A stretch of 64,000 nt of DNA from Pseudorhodoplanes sinuspersici (GTDB lineage: Bacteria; Pseudomonadota; Alphaproteobacteria; Rhizobiales; Xanthobacteraceae): positions 3,838,501-3,902,500 of the forward strand of contig NZ_CP021112.1 in assembly GCF_002119765.1 (NCBI RefSeq). The letters run 5' to 3'. Below, piece by piece: positions 1 to 8,404 of this stretch (position 1 is the first letter of the stretch; every line of letters starts with the position of its first letter). The notes under the pieces are model-generated. The model was not told the origin of the DNA, ran no database searches, and worked only from the letters and a program-made list of their open reading frames with translations. A program made the translations under genes and the position numbers.

Positions 1-269
1 CCCAGTGAGGCAAGCACAATGGCGGCGGCCACCGCAGTCACTGCGGTGACGCGTCGTAGAAGAAAAGACAAGAGCTGGGCGCTGGTCGTCATGGTTGTAC
101 TACTCATCCACGTTGTGAGGGGCAGAGCGGGATTGAGGGGCAGGCTCGATTGCGTCGGAATGACACAGGGCATGATTGGAAATCGGTTCGGCTGCTGTTT
201 ATCTAAATTGAGTGTGCCGATGGCCTCCAGGGCCTTCGCGACGGCCATCGGTCGATGATGGAGGTCGCA
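1..269. other. No supportable gene at left edge
   Basis: I see no convincing coding region here. A 79-codon open frame exists on the plus strand, but its protein is basic and low in complexity with no family resemblance. The stretch probably holds the promoter and leader of the SPW protein that follows. Confidence 0.4.
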
Positions 270-632
270 ATGGAATGGAAGAATGAACGGATTTGCGACG
301 TTTTGAATCTCCTGCTGGGGGCGTTTCTGCTGATTTCGCCGTGGCTGCTCGGGTTTGCGGCCGGGGCGGAAACCCAGAACGCCGTCATTTGCGGGATCAT
401 CATCGTCGCGCTTTCACTGGCGGCGCTTGCCGCGTTCGCCGAGTGGGAGGAATGGCTCAATCTCATTGTCGGTGTTTGGGTGTTCGTAGCCCCTTGGGCT
501 CTCGGCTTTACCGGGTCGAACACATGGGCCATGGGCGTTCATGTCGTGATCGGCCTGTTGGTCGCGGTGATTGCAGCCATCGAGGTTTGGATGCTGCATC
601 GCACGCCGCCTCGTTTGACCGCCGGAGGCTAG
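270..632 (+). CDS. SPW repeat membrane protein
   Basis: Small integral membrane protein of 120 residues with four hydrophobic segments and two SPW-like motifs: SPWLLGF after the first helix and APWALGF after the third. This is the duplicated pattern of the SPW repeat family (PF03779). The function of the family is unknown. In-frame ATGs lie at 255, 258 and 270. I chose 270 because GGAGG at 260-264 sits five bases upstream, while the earlier two ATGs overlap that ribosome site. A terminator-like hairpin follows directly, so it is probably a single-gene transcript. Confidence 0.8.
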   Translation: MEWKNERICDVLNLLLGAFLLISPWLLGFAAGAETQNAVICGIIIVALSLAALAAFAEWEEWLNLIVGVWVFVAPWALGFTGSNTWAMGVHVVIGLLVAVIAAIEVWMLHRTPPRLTAGG

Positions 633-646
633 TTCGAGGTGCAAGA

Positions 647-683
647 AGCCTCGCCCGGCTCAACGCTCCGGCGGGGCTTTTTG
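647..683 (+). terminator. Rho-independent terminator after SPW gene
   Basis: GC-rich stem with arms near AGCCTCGCCCGG and CCGGCGGGGCT, imperfect by one mismatch and one bulge, followed by a run of T. It lies 15 bases after the SPW stop and just before the convergent uraD-uraH stop, so it may serve both. Confidence 0.65.
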
Positions 684-692
684 CGATCACGA

Positions 693-1577
693 TCAGCTCC
701 CGCGATAGGTTGAATAGCTCCAGGGCGTGACCAGCAGCGGCACGTGATAATGCCCTTCCGCCTCGGCGACGGAGAAACGGATCGGCACGATCCCAAGAAA
801 GGCCGGGTCGGCCTGCACCGTCTTGTTCGCCGCGAAATAAGCCGCGACCTCGAACTGCAATTCGTAGGTGCCGATCCGCAACGGCTCACCGGCAACGAAG
901 GGCTGATCGGTGCGGCCGTCGGAATTGGTGACGGCCTTCGCTAACAAGCTGCGGGCGCTCGCGCCCACTTCATAAAGCGAGATCGTCACGCCCTGTGCTG
1001 GCTGGCCGCTGACATTATCGAGCACATGGGTCGAGATGCGACCAGTCGTTTTCGGCTTGCCGGGGCCATCGACCTTGTCGACAAGCCGCAGCCGCGTGAT
1101 CAGCGCGATTTCGTCGAGCGCGGCTTTGCGTTCTGCATCGGCATCGTTCGCGAGCCGCCGCTCGAATTGCCGCAGGATCGAATCGCGCGTGTGCCGCCGC
1201 ACGCAGATGATGAAGGGGAAGCCGAACTTCTCGCGATAGGCCTTGTTCAAGTCTGAGAATTTCGTGAATTCGGCGTCGCTCAGGCGGTCGAGCCCGAGGC
1301 TGCCCTGTTCGGACTGCGATTCAGTGGTCCAATCGAGCCGCTTCACCTTGGAGCCGAGCTCCGGATGCGCCCGGATGAAAGCGAGCTGGCGCTCAGCCGG
1401 GCTCTCCCGCACCACCGCGACCATGGCGTCATGCAGGGCGGTGACGGTCGGGAAGGGACGCCGCCCGGCCGCGCCTTCGGCGACCCAGGGGGCATGCTCG
1501 AAAATGTCTCCGACAGCGCCGACAAAGGCGGTCTCGGAAAGGGAGTTCAGCGAATCTAAAGTGAACGTGGCGGCCAT
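693..1577 (-). CDS. Bifunctional OHCU decarboxylase / 5-hydroxyisourate hydrolase
   Basis: Fusion of the last two enzymes of urate-to-allantoin conversion. Residues 1-165 are the OHCU decarboxylase (UraD) domain with HAPWV (28-32), HPELG (71-75, catalytic His) and FGFPFIICV (118-126). Residues 180-294 are the transthyretin-like 5-hydroxyisourate hydrolase (UraH) domain with STHVLD (His184), GHYHVPLLV and the diagnostic C-terminal YRGS. Together they convert 5-hydroxyisourate through OHCU to S-allantoin. In many bacteria these are separate genes of about 165 and 115 residues; here both lengths are preserved with a short linker. It is transcribed away from the ECF sigma gene. No other purine genes are visible nearby. 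Confidence 0.93.
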   Translation of the reverse strand: MAATFTLDSLNSLSETAFVGAVGDIFEHAPWVAEGAAGRRPFPTVTALHDAMVAVVRESPAERQLAFIRAHPELGSKVKRLDWTTESQSEQGSLGLDRLSDAEFTKFSDLNKAYREKFGFPFIICVRRHTRDSILRQFERRLANDADAERKAALDEIALITRLRLVDKVDGPGKPKTTGRISTHVLDNVSGQPAQGVTISLYEVGASARSLLAKAVTNSDGRTDQPFVAGEPLRIGTYELQFEVAAYFAANKTVQADPAFLGIVPIRFSVAEAEGHYHVPLLVTPWSYSTYRGS

Positions 1578-1774
1578 GAATCACGACGATACCTGATAAG
1601 CCCTGAAAAACCATTGATAACAATCGCGAAATTGCCCGCTTGGGAATATTCGCCCGTTGCATTAGGAAGGGCTGGGGCGAATTTTCTCTTCCTGACGCCC
1701 CGCCGAACTTTCGCTCACATCCATTTGAACCGGACCCGCGTTAACCGCGACCAAACCATGAGCCGGCCGTCACG

Positions 1775-2335
1775 ATGCAGCAGACATCAGACGAAGTCCT
1801 GATCCAGCGGATCGCAGGTGGTGACAGGCTCGCCATGCAGGTGCTGTTCGCGCGGCACCATGTACGGGTCTACCGGTTCATCCTTCGCATGGTGCGTAAT
1901 GAAGCCACTGCGGAGGATTTGATCAGCGAGGTCTTCCTCGATGTCTGGCGTCAAGCCGGGCGCTTCGAGGGACGGAGTGCCGTCTCGACCTGGCTGCTCG
2001 CGATCGCGAGGTTCAAGGCTCTTTCGGCCCTTCGGGGACGCAAGGAGGCTGAACTGGACGATGACTTTGCAGAGGCGATCGAGGATATTTCCGACACCCC
2101 CGAAGCGTCGATGCAAAAGAAGGATACGAGCGAGATCCTGCGCAAGTGCATTGAAACACTGACGCCGGATCATCGGGAGATTATCGATCTCGTCTACTAC
2201 CACGAGAAGTCCGTGGAAGAAGTCGCCGAGATCGTCGGTATCCCGGAGAATACCGTCAAAACGCGCATGTTTTATGCGCGGAAAAAATTGGCGGAATCCT
2301 TGAAGGCGGCGGGAATCGAGAGAGGTTGGCCATGA
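1775..2335 (+). CDS. ECF-type RNA polymerase sigma factor
   Basis: 186-residue sigma-70 family protein. Region 2 includes the helix around AEDLISEVFLDVWRQ (core binding and -10 recognition). Region 4 is an HTH around VEEVAEIVGIPENTVKTRM (-35 recognition). Region 3 is absent, as expected for ECF factors. The stop overlaps the next start (ATGA at 2332-2335), so it is translationally coupled to its anti-sigma partner. The 1578-1774 gap divergent from uraD-uraH should hold its promoter, possibly autoregulated; a GAACTT at about 1702 resembles an ECF -35 element but is weak evidence. The following secreted protease and nuclease are likely in the same transcript. Confidence 0.92.
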   Translation: MQQTSDEVLIQRIAGGDRLAMQVLFARHHVRVYRFILRMVRNEATAEDLISEVFLDVWRQAGRFEGRSAVSTWLLAIARFKALSALRGRKEAELDDDFAEAIEDISDTPEASMQKKDTSEILRKCIETLTPDHREIIDLVYYHEKSVEEVAEIVGIPENTVKTRMFYARKKLAESLKAAGIERGWP

Positions 2336-3003
2336 ACGCAACAGTGAACAAAGCGCCAGAGAATAGCGAAGAGATCGAGTTGCTGCTGCCGTGGTATGCT
2401 GCCGGCACGCTGAGCCGTCGCGATGCTGCGCGGGTGGAAAGCGCGCTGGCCAAGGATGCGGAGCTTGCCCGCCGTTTCGAGATGGTGCGCGAGGAACTCG
2501 GCGAAACCATTCGCGGCAATGAATCGCTGGGTGCGCCGTCGGCGCGGGCGATGAAGAATCTGTTTGAAAAGATCGATGCCGAACCGGCCCGGCGCGTGGC
2601 GCCGTCCGTGAGCTTCATGACCCGGGTTTCGGAATTCATGGCGAGCTTCTCGCCCCGGACCCTCGCTTATGCCGGCGGCATCGCGGCGCTGGCGATCGTG
2701 CTGCAGGCCGGCGTCATCGGCAGCCTGATCGGGGAGCGGACCGGAACTTCGCCGCAGCTGGCCTCGACCGAGAAGGTGGCGCCGCTCAGCGGAGGCGTCG
2801 AAGCCCTGGTACAGTTTGCACCGCAGGCGAGCGCCGCGGATATCGCAGCCTTCCTGGAGGCCAACAAGGCGACCATCGTCGGCGGCCCGGCGGCTGGCAA
2901 TTTCCGCATCCGGGTTGCGTCTGCGACCAAGGAGCAGACTGCCGAAATCGTGAAAAAGCTGCAGGGCAGCAAGGTGATAAGCTTCGCCGCGCCTGCCAAT
3001 TAA
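2332..3003 (+). CDS. Membrane anti-sigma factor (zinc-less type)
   Basis: 223-residue single-pass membrane protein. The N-terminal cytoplasmic part (EIELLLPWYAAGTLSRRDAARVE) resembles the sigma-binding helices of anti-sigma factors but lacks the HxxxCxxC zinc motif. A transmembrane helix follows at about 118-140, then a periplasmic tail of about 80 residues that could sense an envelope signal. The ATG at 2332 overlaps the sigma stop; a TTG at 2326 in the same frame is less likely. It should sequester the upstream ECF factor at the membrane until the periplasmic domain is triggered. The assignment rests mainly on architecture and coupling. Confidence 0.8.
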   Translation: MNATVNKAPENSEEIELLLPWYAAGTLSRRDAARVESALAKDAELARRFEMVREELGETIRGNESLGAPSARAMKNLFEKIDAEPARRVAPSVSFMTRVSEFMASFSPRTLAYAGGIAALAIVLQAGVIGSLIGERTGTSPQLASTEKVAPLSGGVEALVQFAPQASAADIAAFLEANKATIVGGPAAGNFRIRVASATKEQTAEIVKKLQGSKVISFAAPAN

Positions 3004-3085
3004 TGGGCGAACCAGCGCAAGCCGAGCGCGCCTGATTGGGTGCGCTCCAAGGCGGGACCACGATTTCCCTTTAAGGCACACCATC

Positions 3086-4543
3086 ATGCGTTATCGTTCC
3101 GGACATCCGATCGGCCTTGCAATCTCGGTTCTTGCCGCCGCCGGCTTGATCGCCTCTGTTGCGCCATCGGCTTTCGCCCAAGGTTACGGATATGGTGGCG
3201 GCTATGGCGGTGGAGATTACCGCGGCGGCGGTTACCGGACGCAAAGCGCACCGAGCAATCCGGCACCGGTGCGCAAACCTGTTCGCACGGTGAAGCCGAT
3301 CGAGGATACGCGTGCGCAACCGGCAAGGCCCGGGCCCGCAACACGCAGCCTTTCCAAATCCACGAAGTCCGATGCGCCGCGGGCGGCGCGGCGTGAAAGC
3401 GGCGAGGCGCCGGCCGGCGAACGCCGCTTCACCGACAATGAAGTCGTAATCGAAGTCGCCGGTACACCGACGCCGCAGCAGGTCGATGCGCTGGCGCGCC
3501 GCCATGGTCTCAATCGCGAAGAGTCACAGAGTTTCGATCTGAGCGGTACCACGATGTTCCGCTGGACCATCCCGGACGGCCGCAACGTCAATACCGTGAT
3601 CCGCCGCCTGGAGACCGATTCCAGCATTCTTTCTGTGCAGCCGAACTATCGCTATACGCTGCAGCAATCAAAAACCGGCGATGGCATTCAATATGCGGTC
3701 GAGAAATTGCGGCTGCCGCGTGCGCATGAACTGGCGCAAGGCGAGCGTGTTCTGGTCGCGGTGATCGATTCCGGCATCGATGCGAAGCATCCCGAGATCG
3801 TCGGCACCGTCGCCGACAGTTTCGACCCTGCCGGCGGCAGCGGCGATGCGCATTCACACGGCACCGGCATTGCCGGAGCGATCGTCGCGCATGCGCGCCT
3901 GACCGGCGTTGCGCCGCGCGCGCGCATCCTGGCGGTCCGCGCCTTCGATCCCAACGGGGCGAGCGCGGAAGGCACGACCTTCAACATTCTGAAGGGGCTC
4001 GAATGGGCCACGAAGAGAGGCGCCCGCGTCATCAATATGAGCTTTGCCGGTCCGCGCGATCCGGTGATCGGCCGCGCGCTCGCCGCCGCCAACAAGAAGG
4101 GCATCGTGCTGATCGCGGCAGCGGGAAATTCAGGTCCGAAATCGCCGCCGCTTTATCCTGCGGCCGACCTTAACGTCATCGCCGTCACAGCGACGGATAC
4201 GCAGGATCATCTTTTCCCGATGTCGAACCGCGGCAATCATGTTGCTATTGCGGCGCCAGGCGTCGATGTGCTGCTGCCGACGTCCGGCGGCAGCTATCAG
4301 ATGGCGACCGGTACGTCCTTCGCGTCGGCTTATATCAGCGGTATTGCCGCGCTGCTGCTTGAACGTGAACCGGGATTGTCGCCGGACGCTGTGCGCGGCG
4401 TTCTGCTTCGGACCGCACGCGATCTCGGACCAAAGGGCCGCGACAAGGATTTCGGCGCGGGTCTTGCCGATGCTTTCGAGGCCGTAACATCGCTCGGCGG
4501 CAAGCCGGCCGATGGATTGTCGGCCAGCTCCAACCGGCAATAA
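3086..4543 (+). CDS. Secreted subtilisin-like S8 serine protease
   Basis: 485-residue secreted peptidase. A Sec signal peptide ends near AFAQ (about residue 32) and is followed by a Gly/Tyr-rich stretch. A propeptide/inhibitor-I9-like region covers about 110-195. The catalytic domain has Asp228 in VIDSGID, His258 in SHGTGIAG and Ser411 in GTSFAS, with the oxyanion Asn likely in AAGNSGP. It lies 82 bases after the anti-sigma gene. The order sigma, anti-sigma, protease, nuclease suggests an exported hydrolytic response under one ECF regulator. The protease might instead feed back on the anti-sigma factor; the sequence does not decide. Confidence 0.9.
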   Translation: MRYRSGHPIGLAISVLAAAGLIASVAPSAFAQGYGYGGGYGGGDYRGGGYRTQSAPSNPAPVRKPVRTVKPIEDTRAQPARPGPATRSLSKSTKSDAPRAARRESGEAPAGERRFTDNEVVIEVAGTPTPQQVDALARRHGLNREESQSFDLSGTTMFRWTIPDGRNVNTVIRRLETDSSILSVQPNYRYTLQQSKTGDGIQYAVEKLRLPRAHELAQGERVLVAVIDSGIDAKHPEIVGTVADSFDPAGGSGDAHSHGTGIAGAIVAHARLTGVAPRARILAVRAFDPNGASAEGTTFNILKGLEWATKRGARVINMSFAGPRDPVIGRALAAANKKGIVLIAAAGNSGPKSPPLYPAADLNVIAVTATDTQDHLFPMSNRGNHVAIAAPGVDVLLPTSGGSYQMATGTSFASAYISGIAALLLEREPGLSPDAVRGVLLRTARDLGPKGRDKDFGAGLADAFEAVTSLGGKPADGLSASSNRQ

Positions 4544-4561
4544 CGGGAAGCGCGCGCGACG

Positions 4562-5143
4562 ATGCGTTGGCTGATTTCGCTTTCAATCGTTGGCGGTCTC
4601 TTGTTTCCGGTTCAGGTCCACGCCAGCGGCGTCTCTCTCGCCGATGGCGATTCGTTCCGGATCGGTGAGTATCGCTATCGGCTTCACGGCATCGACGCGC
4701 CGGAGCTGCATCAGGAATGCAAGGACATTGACGGGCGAGTATGGCCCTGCGGCACACGGGCCCGCACCGAACTGCGGCGCATCATCGCCACCGATCCGCT
4801 CGAATGCCGTTCCGTTACAACCGATCGCTTTGGCCGGATCGTCGCAACGTGCCTTGCGGGCAGCCGGGATATCGCCGAAGAGATGGTGCGTGCCGGTTAT
4901 GCCATTGCGTCAGGGCGTCACGGCGCTCCCAGTCCTTATGAAGACGCACAGAGGCAGGCCCGCGACGCCAAGCGCGGAATATGGGCCGGGACATTCGAGA
5001 CGCCGCGCGAGTGGCGGCGCGGCAATCCGCGAAGTGATGAGCCAGAACGATCGGTGATCACCCCGCGCGCCTGGCTCGATCGAAAGATCGCCGAGATTCG
5101 CAAGACCCTGGCGGAATGGTTTCCTTCGATCTTCGGCCGGTGA
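4562..5143 (+). CDS. Secreted thermonuclease-family nuclease
   Basis: 193-residue staphylococcal-nuclease-fold protein with a signal peptide (residues 1-22). Visible motifs are ADGDSF (27-32, Ca-binding Asp), GIDAPE (43-48) and DRFGR (88-92, active-site Arg), then the family's usual ending AKRGIWAG. It should cleave nucleic acid in the periplasm or outside the cell. An extra basic tail of about 45 residues follows the domain. It starts 18 bases after the protease stop, so the two are probably co-transcribed and perhaps ECF-controlled. Confidence 0.88.
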   Translation: MRWLISLSIVGGLLFPVQVHASGVSLADGDSFRIGEYRYRLHGIDAPELHQECKDIDGRVWPCGTRARTELRRIIATDPLECRSVTTDRFGRIVATCLAGSRDIAEEMVRAGYAIASGRHGAPSPYEDAQRQARDAKRGIWAGTFETPREWRRGNPRSDEPERSVITPRAWLDRKIAEIRKTLAEWFPSIFGR

Positions 5144-5319
5144 ACCACTTCAGGATCACGATGACGGCCGAGAGCACGTTGGCCAAGAACATGTTGGCGA
5201 GAGCATGATGGCCAAGAACATGCCGGCCAAGTGCATGATGCCGAAAAGCGCCACGCGGGCTTGAACCCGCAGCCGCTATCCCGCGACCAATTCCTGCAGA
5301 CAGACTTGCGGTGCGCCAT

Positions 5320-5404
5320 TTCGCAACGGCCAGGCCTTCGCAACGGCCAGGCCTTCGCAACGGCCAGGCCATTCGCAATGGCCAAGCCTTCACAAAGGCC
5401 TGCC
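5320..5404. repeat. 17-bp tandem repeat array
   Basis: Three perfect head-to-tail copies of TTCGCAACGGCCAGGCC, then a fourth (18 bp, two changes) and a decayed fifth. There are no spacers, so this is a minisatellite, not a CRISPR array. It does not sit in a recognisable gene. Confidence 0.85.
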
Positions 5405-5456
5405 GCCCCGCGTGTGATCGGCGTCGCGCCCCTTCCACCCAGCGCCGGTCTCACTT

Positions 5457-5494
5457 GGCCCGTCCGGCATGTCCCCGCCGGGCGGGTCTTTTCT
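5457..5494 (+). terminator. Terminator-like hairpin
   Basis: Arms GGCCCGTCCGGC and GCCGGGCGGGTC with one wobble and one mismatch, an 8-base loop, then TCTTTTCTT. It could end the sigma/protease/nuclease transcript about 350 bases after the nuclease stop. Confidence 0.5.
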
Positions 5495-5832
5495 TGGGCG
5501 GGAGCACGGCTTTAGCCGGTACCCATTTCGCTCGAAAACGCCGTTGCCGGTAACGCGCAATTTCATCGACCTTTCATCGCCGGCAGGATACCGGTCGGAC
5601 GGGCTTGCCTGGTTTTCGCATTCGAGGGGATAGCGGACGTACGGTATGCTGAGACGAGAGGGGATGCTGACCGGACAACGGCCAGACAATGGGTTTCACC
5701 TTGGATTTTACCTTGGGCCTGACCTTGGAATTTGCATTGCGACGATTGAACGCGACCCGCCGGCGCGCACACCAACAAACGACACGGCGCAATGACGCCG
5801 CGCGTCGCAACGACTTGTCATGGGAGACCACA

Positions 5833-8229
5833 ATGAACGGTCGTCAACGAGTGAATAGCCCGGTTCAGGGTTTGGCGGTGGCGGCCGTTTTCGGCCTCGC
5901 GCTGACTTTGGCAGGCTCCGCCTTCGCGCAATCGAACGAGCCGGCGCCTGCCGACGAGCCGCCCGCAGCGGCTGCCCCCCTCGATCCGCCACCGCCCATT
6001 GCACCGCCTCCGGCATTGCCCGTCAAAGCTCCGGCCGGTGCTGTGGACGTGCCGAGCGACCCGGTGGCAAAAGCAGCTTTCGAAGTTCTGGAAAAACATT
6101 GCGCGCGCTGCCATCAGGAAGGCGCGCTTTCCGCGCGCGAACGGCCGGCGAAAAATTTCGGCAACGTGCTGAAGCTGGATGAGATCGCGGCCAACCCGCA
6201 TTACGTCCTGCCGGGCAATCCGTTCGGCTCGAAAGTGTTCAAGCAGATCGTCGACAAGGAGATGCCTTACGACGTCGAGTATGAAGGCGAGACCAAATAT
6301 CCGAGCGTGACGCCGGACGAACTCAAGGCGCTGGAGACCTGGATCGCCCAGCTCGGCACCCAAACGGCCGCCGCCTGCGACGCGCGCAAATTCGTCAGCA
6401 ACGAAGACATGCTGAACCTCGTCGTCGGCGATCTCTCCAAGCTGCCGAACGCGCGCAAGAAGGGGACGCGCTATCTGACGCTGACACACTTGAAGAATGC
6501 CTGCCTGGATGAACAGGCCATGAAGGTGTTCCGTCAGGGTGCCGTGAAGCTGATCAACAGCCTCAGCCGTTCGTCGGATGTCGTGCGTCTCGAGACCATC
6601 GATCCGGATGAATCGATCATCCGCATCAACCTCGACGATATCGGCTGGGAGGCGAAGGATTGGGACGAGGTTCTCGCTGTCTATCCGTATAACCTGCAGC
6701 CCGAGAGCGATCTCAAGGCGGTGCTGACCAACGCATCCGGCACGCAATTGCCGTATGTGCGCGCCGACTGGTTCGCCTTCACCGCCTCGCAGCCGCCGCT
6801 CTATGACAAGCTGCTGAAGCTGCCGAACACCTTCCAGGAAGTTGCCAAACAGGAAGGCGTCGATGTCGAGGGCAACATCAAGCGGTTCATCGCGCAGCGT
6901 TCCGGCTTCCAGCGCTCGGGCGTCAGCCAGAACAACCGCATGATCGAACGTCACCCCTCGCGCGCCGGTTATTTCTGGACCTCGTATGATTTCGCCGGCA
7001 ATCGCGGCAAGCAGAGCTTCTTCGAGCATCCGCTGGGTCCGAAGGGCGAGAATGGCTTCGAGCATGACGGTGGTGAGACCATCTGGTCGCTGCCGAACGG
7101 CTTCCAGGCCTATTACCTGAACACGGCCGACGGCAAGCGGCTCGACAAGGGCCCGACCCAGATCGTGCGCGACCTGTCGCGCAAGGACCTGACGGTGACC
7201 AACGGCATCTCCTGCATGGGCTGTCACGATCAGGGTATCCGCAAGGCCAAGGACGAAGTGCGGCAGGTTGTGCTGTCGGGCAGGTCCTTCAACAAGCAGA
7301 CCCGCGAAGCGGTCGAGGCGCTCTATATTCCGACCGAGAAGATGGATGCGATCCTGGAAAGCGATACCAAGAAATTCCAGGATGCGATGTACCGTGCGGG
7401 CCTCGAGCCGAGCCTCAAGCTCAATGGCGTGGAGATGATCAATGCTCTGGCCAAGCGCTATGAGGACGATCTCGATCTGACGCTTGCGGCAGCCGAGTTC
7501 GGGTTCAGCAAGAAGGAGTTTGAGGATGCGGCCGACGATGCCGACCGCAAATTCCGGCCGCTGATCCGCCGCCTGCAGCAAGGCTCGATCCCGCGCGACC
7601 AGTTCGAGAACAACTACCGCGAACTGGCAATCGCCATCACCGATCAGGAAGCTGTACCGGGAACCGGCGGCAGCGCTCCAGGTGGTGCCCCGGGAGCGGT
7701 TGCTGTCGCAACGCCGGTGAGCAACGAGGCGTTGTCGCTGACCTCGGACAAGAATGCCTATAAGGTTGGCGATACGCCGGTGTTCACGGTACTGGCGAAG
7801 AAGTCGTGCTTCCTGACCCTGGTGAATCTGGACGACAAGGGCACGGCGACCGTGCTCCTGCCGAACAAATTCCAGCAGGACAACCGGGTGAAGGCGGGCC
7901 AGGAAATCCAGTTCCCCGGACAGAAGGCTCCGTTCCAGTTCCGGATGCAGGACAAGGGCTTCGAGCAGGTGATCGCCACCTGCAGCGAAAGCGCCGAAGT
8001 CGACGGCATCAAGAACAACTTCGCCAAGAATGCCCTGACCACCGTGCCGAACTTTACCCGGACTGTTGCCGGTGCGGTTCAGGCTGATGCGAAGAAAAAG
8101 GGCACACGGGCGATCGCTGTCGAGGGCACCAAGGCTGCCGGCGCCCCGACCACACCACAGAACGCCAAGGCGGTTCCGGCCGACAAGCGTGACGTGGCCC
8201 GTGCCGCGATCAAGGTCGAGGTCAAATAA
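5833..8229 (+). CDS. Periplasmic di-heme c-type cytochrome with C-terminal DUF4384
   Basis: 798-residue exported protein. The start at 5833 is set by GGGAG at 5822-5826 and begins a clear signal peptide ending near AFAQ; an upstream in-frame ATG at 5689 gives an implausible leader. A Pro/Ala-rich linker is followed by a first heme motif CARCH (from Cys90) and a second CMGCH (from Cys461). The last 190 residues contain a DUF4384 domain (KVGDTPVFTVLAKKSCFLTL and following), a beta-sandwich usually found on secreted or envelope proteins. It probably carries electrons or binds a ligand in the periplasm; the substrate is unknown. It is monocistronic with a strong terminator. Confidence 0.78.
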   Translation: MNGRQRVNSPVQGLAVAAVFGLALTLAGSAFAQSNEPAPADEPPAAAAPLDPPPPIAPPPALPVKAPAGAVDVPSDPVAKAAFEVLEKHCARCHQEGALSARERPAKNFGNVLKLDEIAANPHYVLPGNPFGSKVFKQIVDKEMPYDVEYEGETKYPSVTPDELKALETWIAQLGTQTAAACDARKFVSNEDMLNLVVGDLSKLPNARKKGTRYLTLTHLKNACLDEQAMKVFRQGAVKLINSLSRSSDVVRLETIDPDESIIRINLDDIGWEAKDWDEVLAVYPYNLQPESDLKAVLTNASGTQLPYVRADWFAFTASQPPLYDKLLKLPNTFQEVAKQEGVDVEGNIKRFIAQRSGFQRSGVSQNNRMIERHPSRAGYFWTSYDFAGNRGKQSFFEHPLGPKGENGFEHDGGETIWSLPNGFQAYYLNTADGKRLDKGPTQIVRDLSRKDLTVTNGISCMGCHDQGIRKAKDEVRQVVLSGRSFNKQTREAVEALYIPTEKMDAILESDTKKFQDAMYRAGLEPSLKLNGVEMINALAKRYEDDLDLTLAAAEFGFSKKEFEDAADDADRKFRPLIRRLQQGSIPRDQFENNYRELAIAITDQEAVPGTGGSAPGGAPGAVAVATPVSNEALSLTSDKNAYKVGDTPVFTVLAKKSCFLTLVNLDDKGTATVLLPNKFQQDNRVKAGQEIQFPGQKAPFQFRMQDKGFEQVIATCSESAEVDGIKNNFAKNALTTVPNFTRTVAGAVQADAKKKGTRAIAVEGTKAAGAPTTPQNAKAVPADKRDVARAAIKVEVK

Positions 8230-8269
8230 GGCGGGCCGATCGTCGCCCCCCTGCCTAAAGACTCATCTA

Positions 8270-8302
8270 AGCTCGCCCACGTTTTTGCGTGGGCGGGCTT
8301 TA
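8270..8302 (+). terminator. Rho-independent terminator after cytochrome gene
   Basis: Stem CGCCCACG / CGTGGGCG around a TTTTT loop, extended by AGC/GCT outer pairs with one mismatch, then TTTATTATTT. It lies 40 bases after the stop codon. Confidence 0.8.
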
Positions 8303-8404
8303 TTATTTCCGGCGGTGCGTGCAGACTTTGCCGAAAGATTAAAGAACGGACGTGCGTGAACGCGTGATCCGGTCATTGATACGCTTGGGAGGGCGTGCCG
8401 GTTG

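Larger units (their letters stand above)
5144..5832. other. Long intergenic region with degenerate and tandem repeats
   Basis: No supportable gene in about 690 bases. The first part (5165-5245) has degenerate repeats of GGCCAAGAACATG. A 17-bp tandem array follows, then a terminator-like hairpin, then the upstream region of the cytochrome gene. An open frame runs in from 5689 to the cytochrome start but has a poor leader sequence and no ribosome site. Confidence 0.6.

Noticed and set aside
19-258. 79-codon frame at the left edge
   Set aside because: Low-complexity basic sequence, no ribosome site, no family resemblance.
5320-5404. Possible CRISPR array
   Set aside because: Repeat units are directly adjacent with no spacers.
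5818-7581. 587-codon minus-strand frame opposite the cytochrome gene
   Set aside because: The plus-strand frame has a signal peptide, two heme motifs and DUF4384; the minus frame is a shadow.
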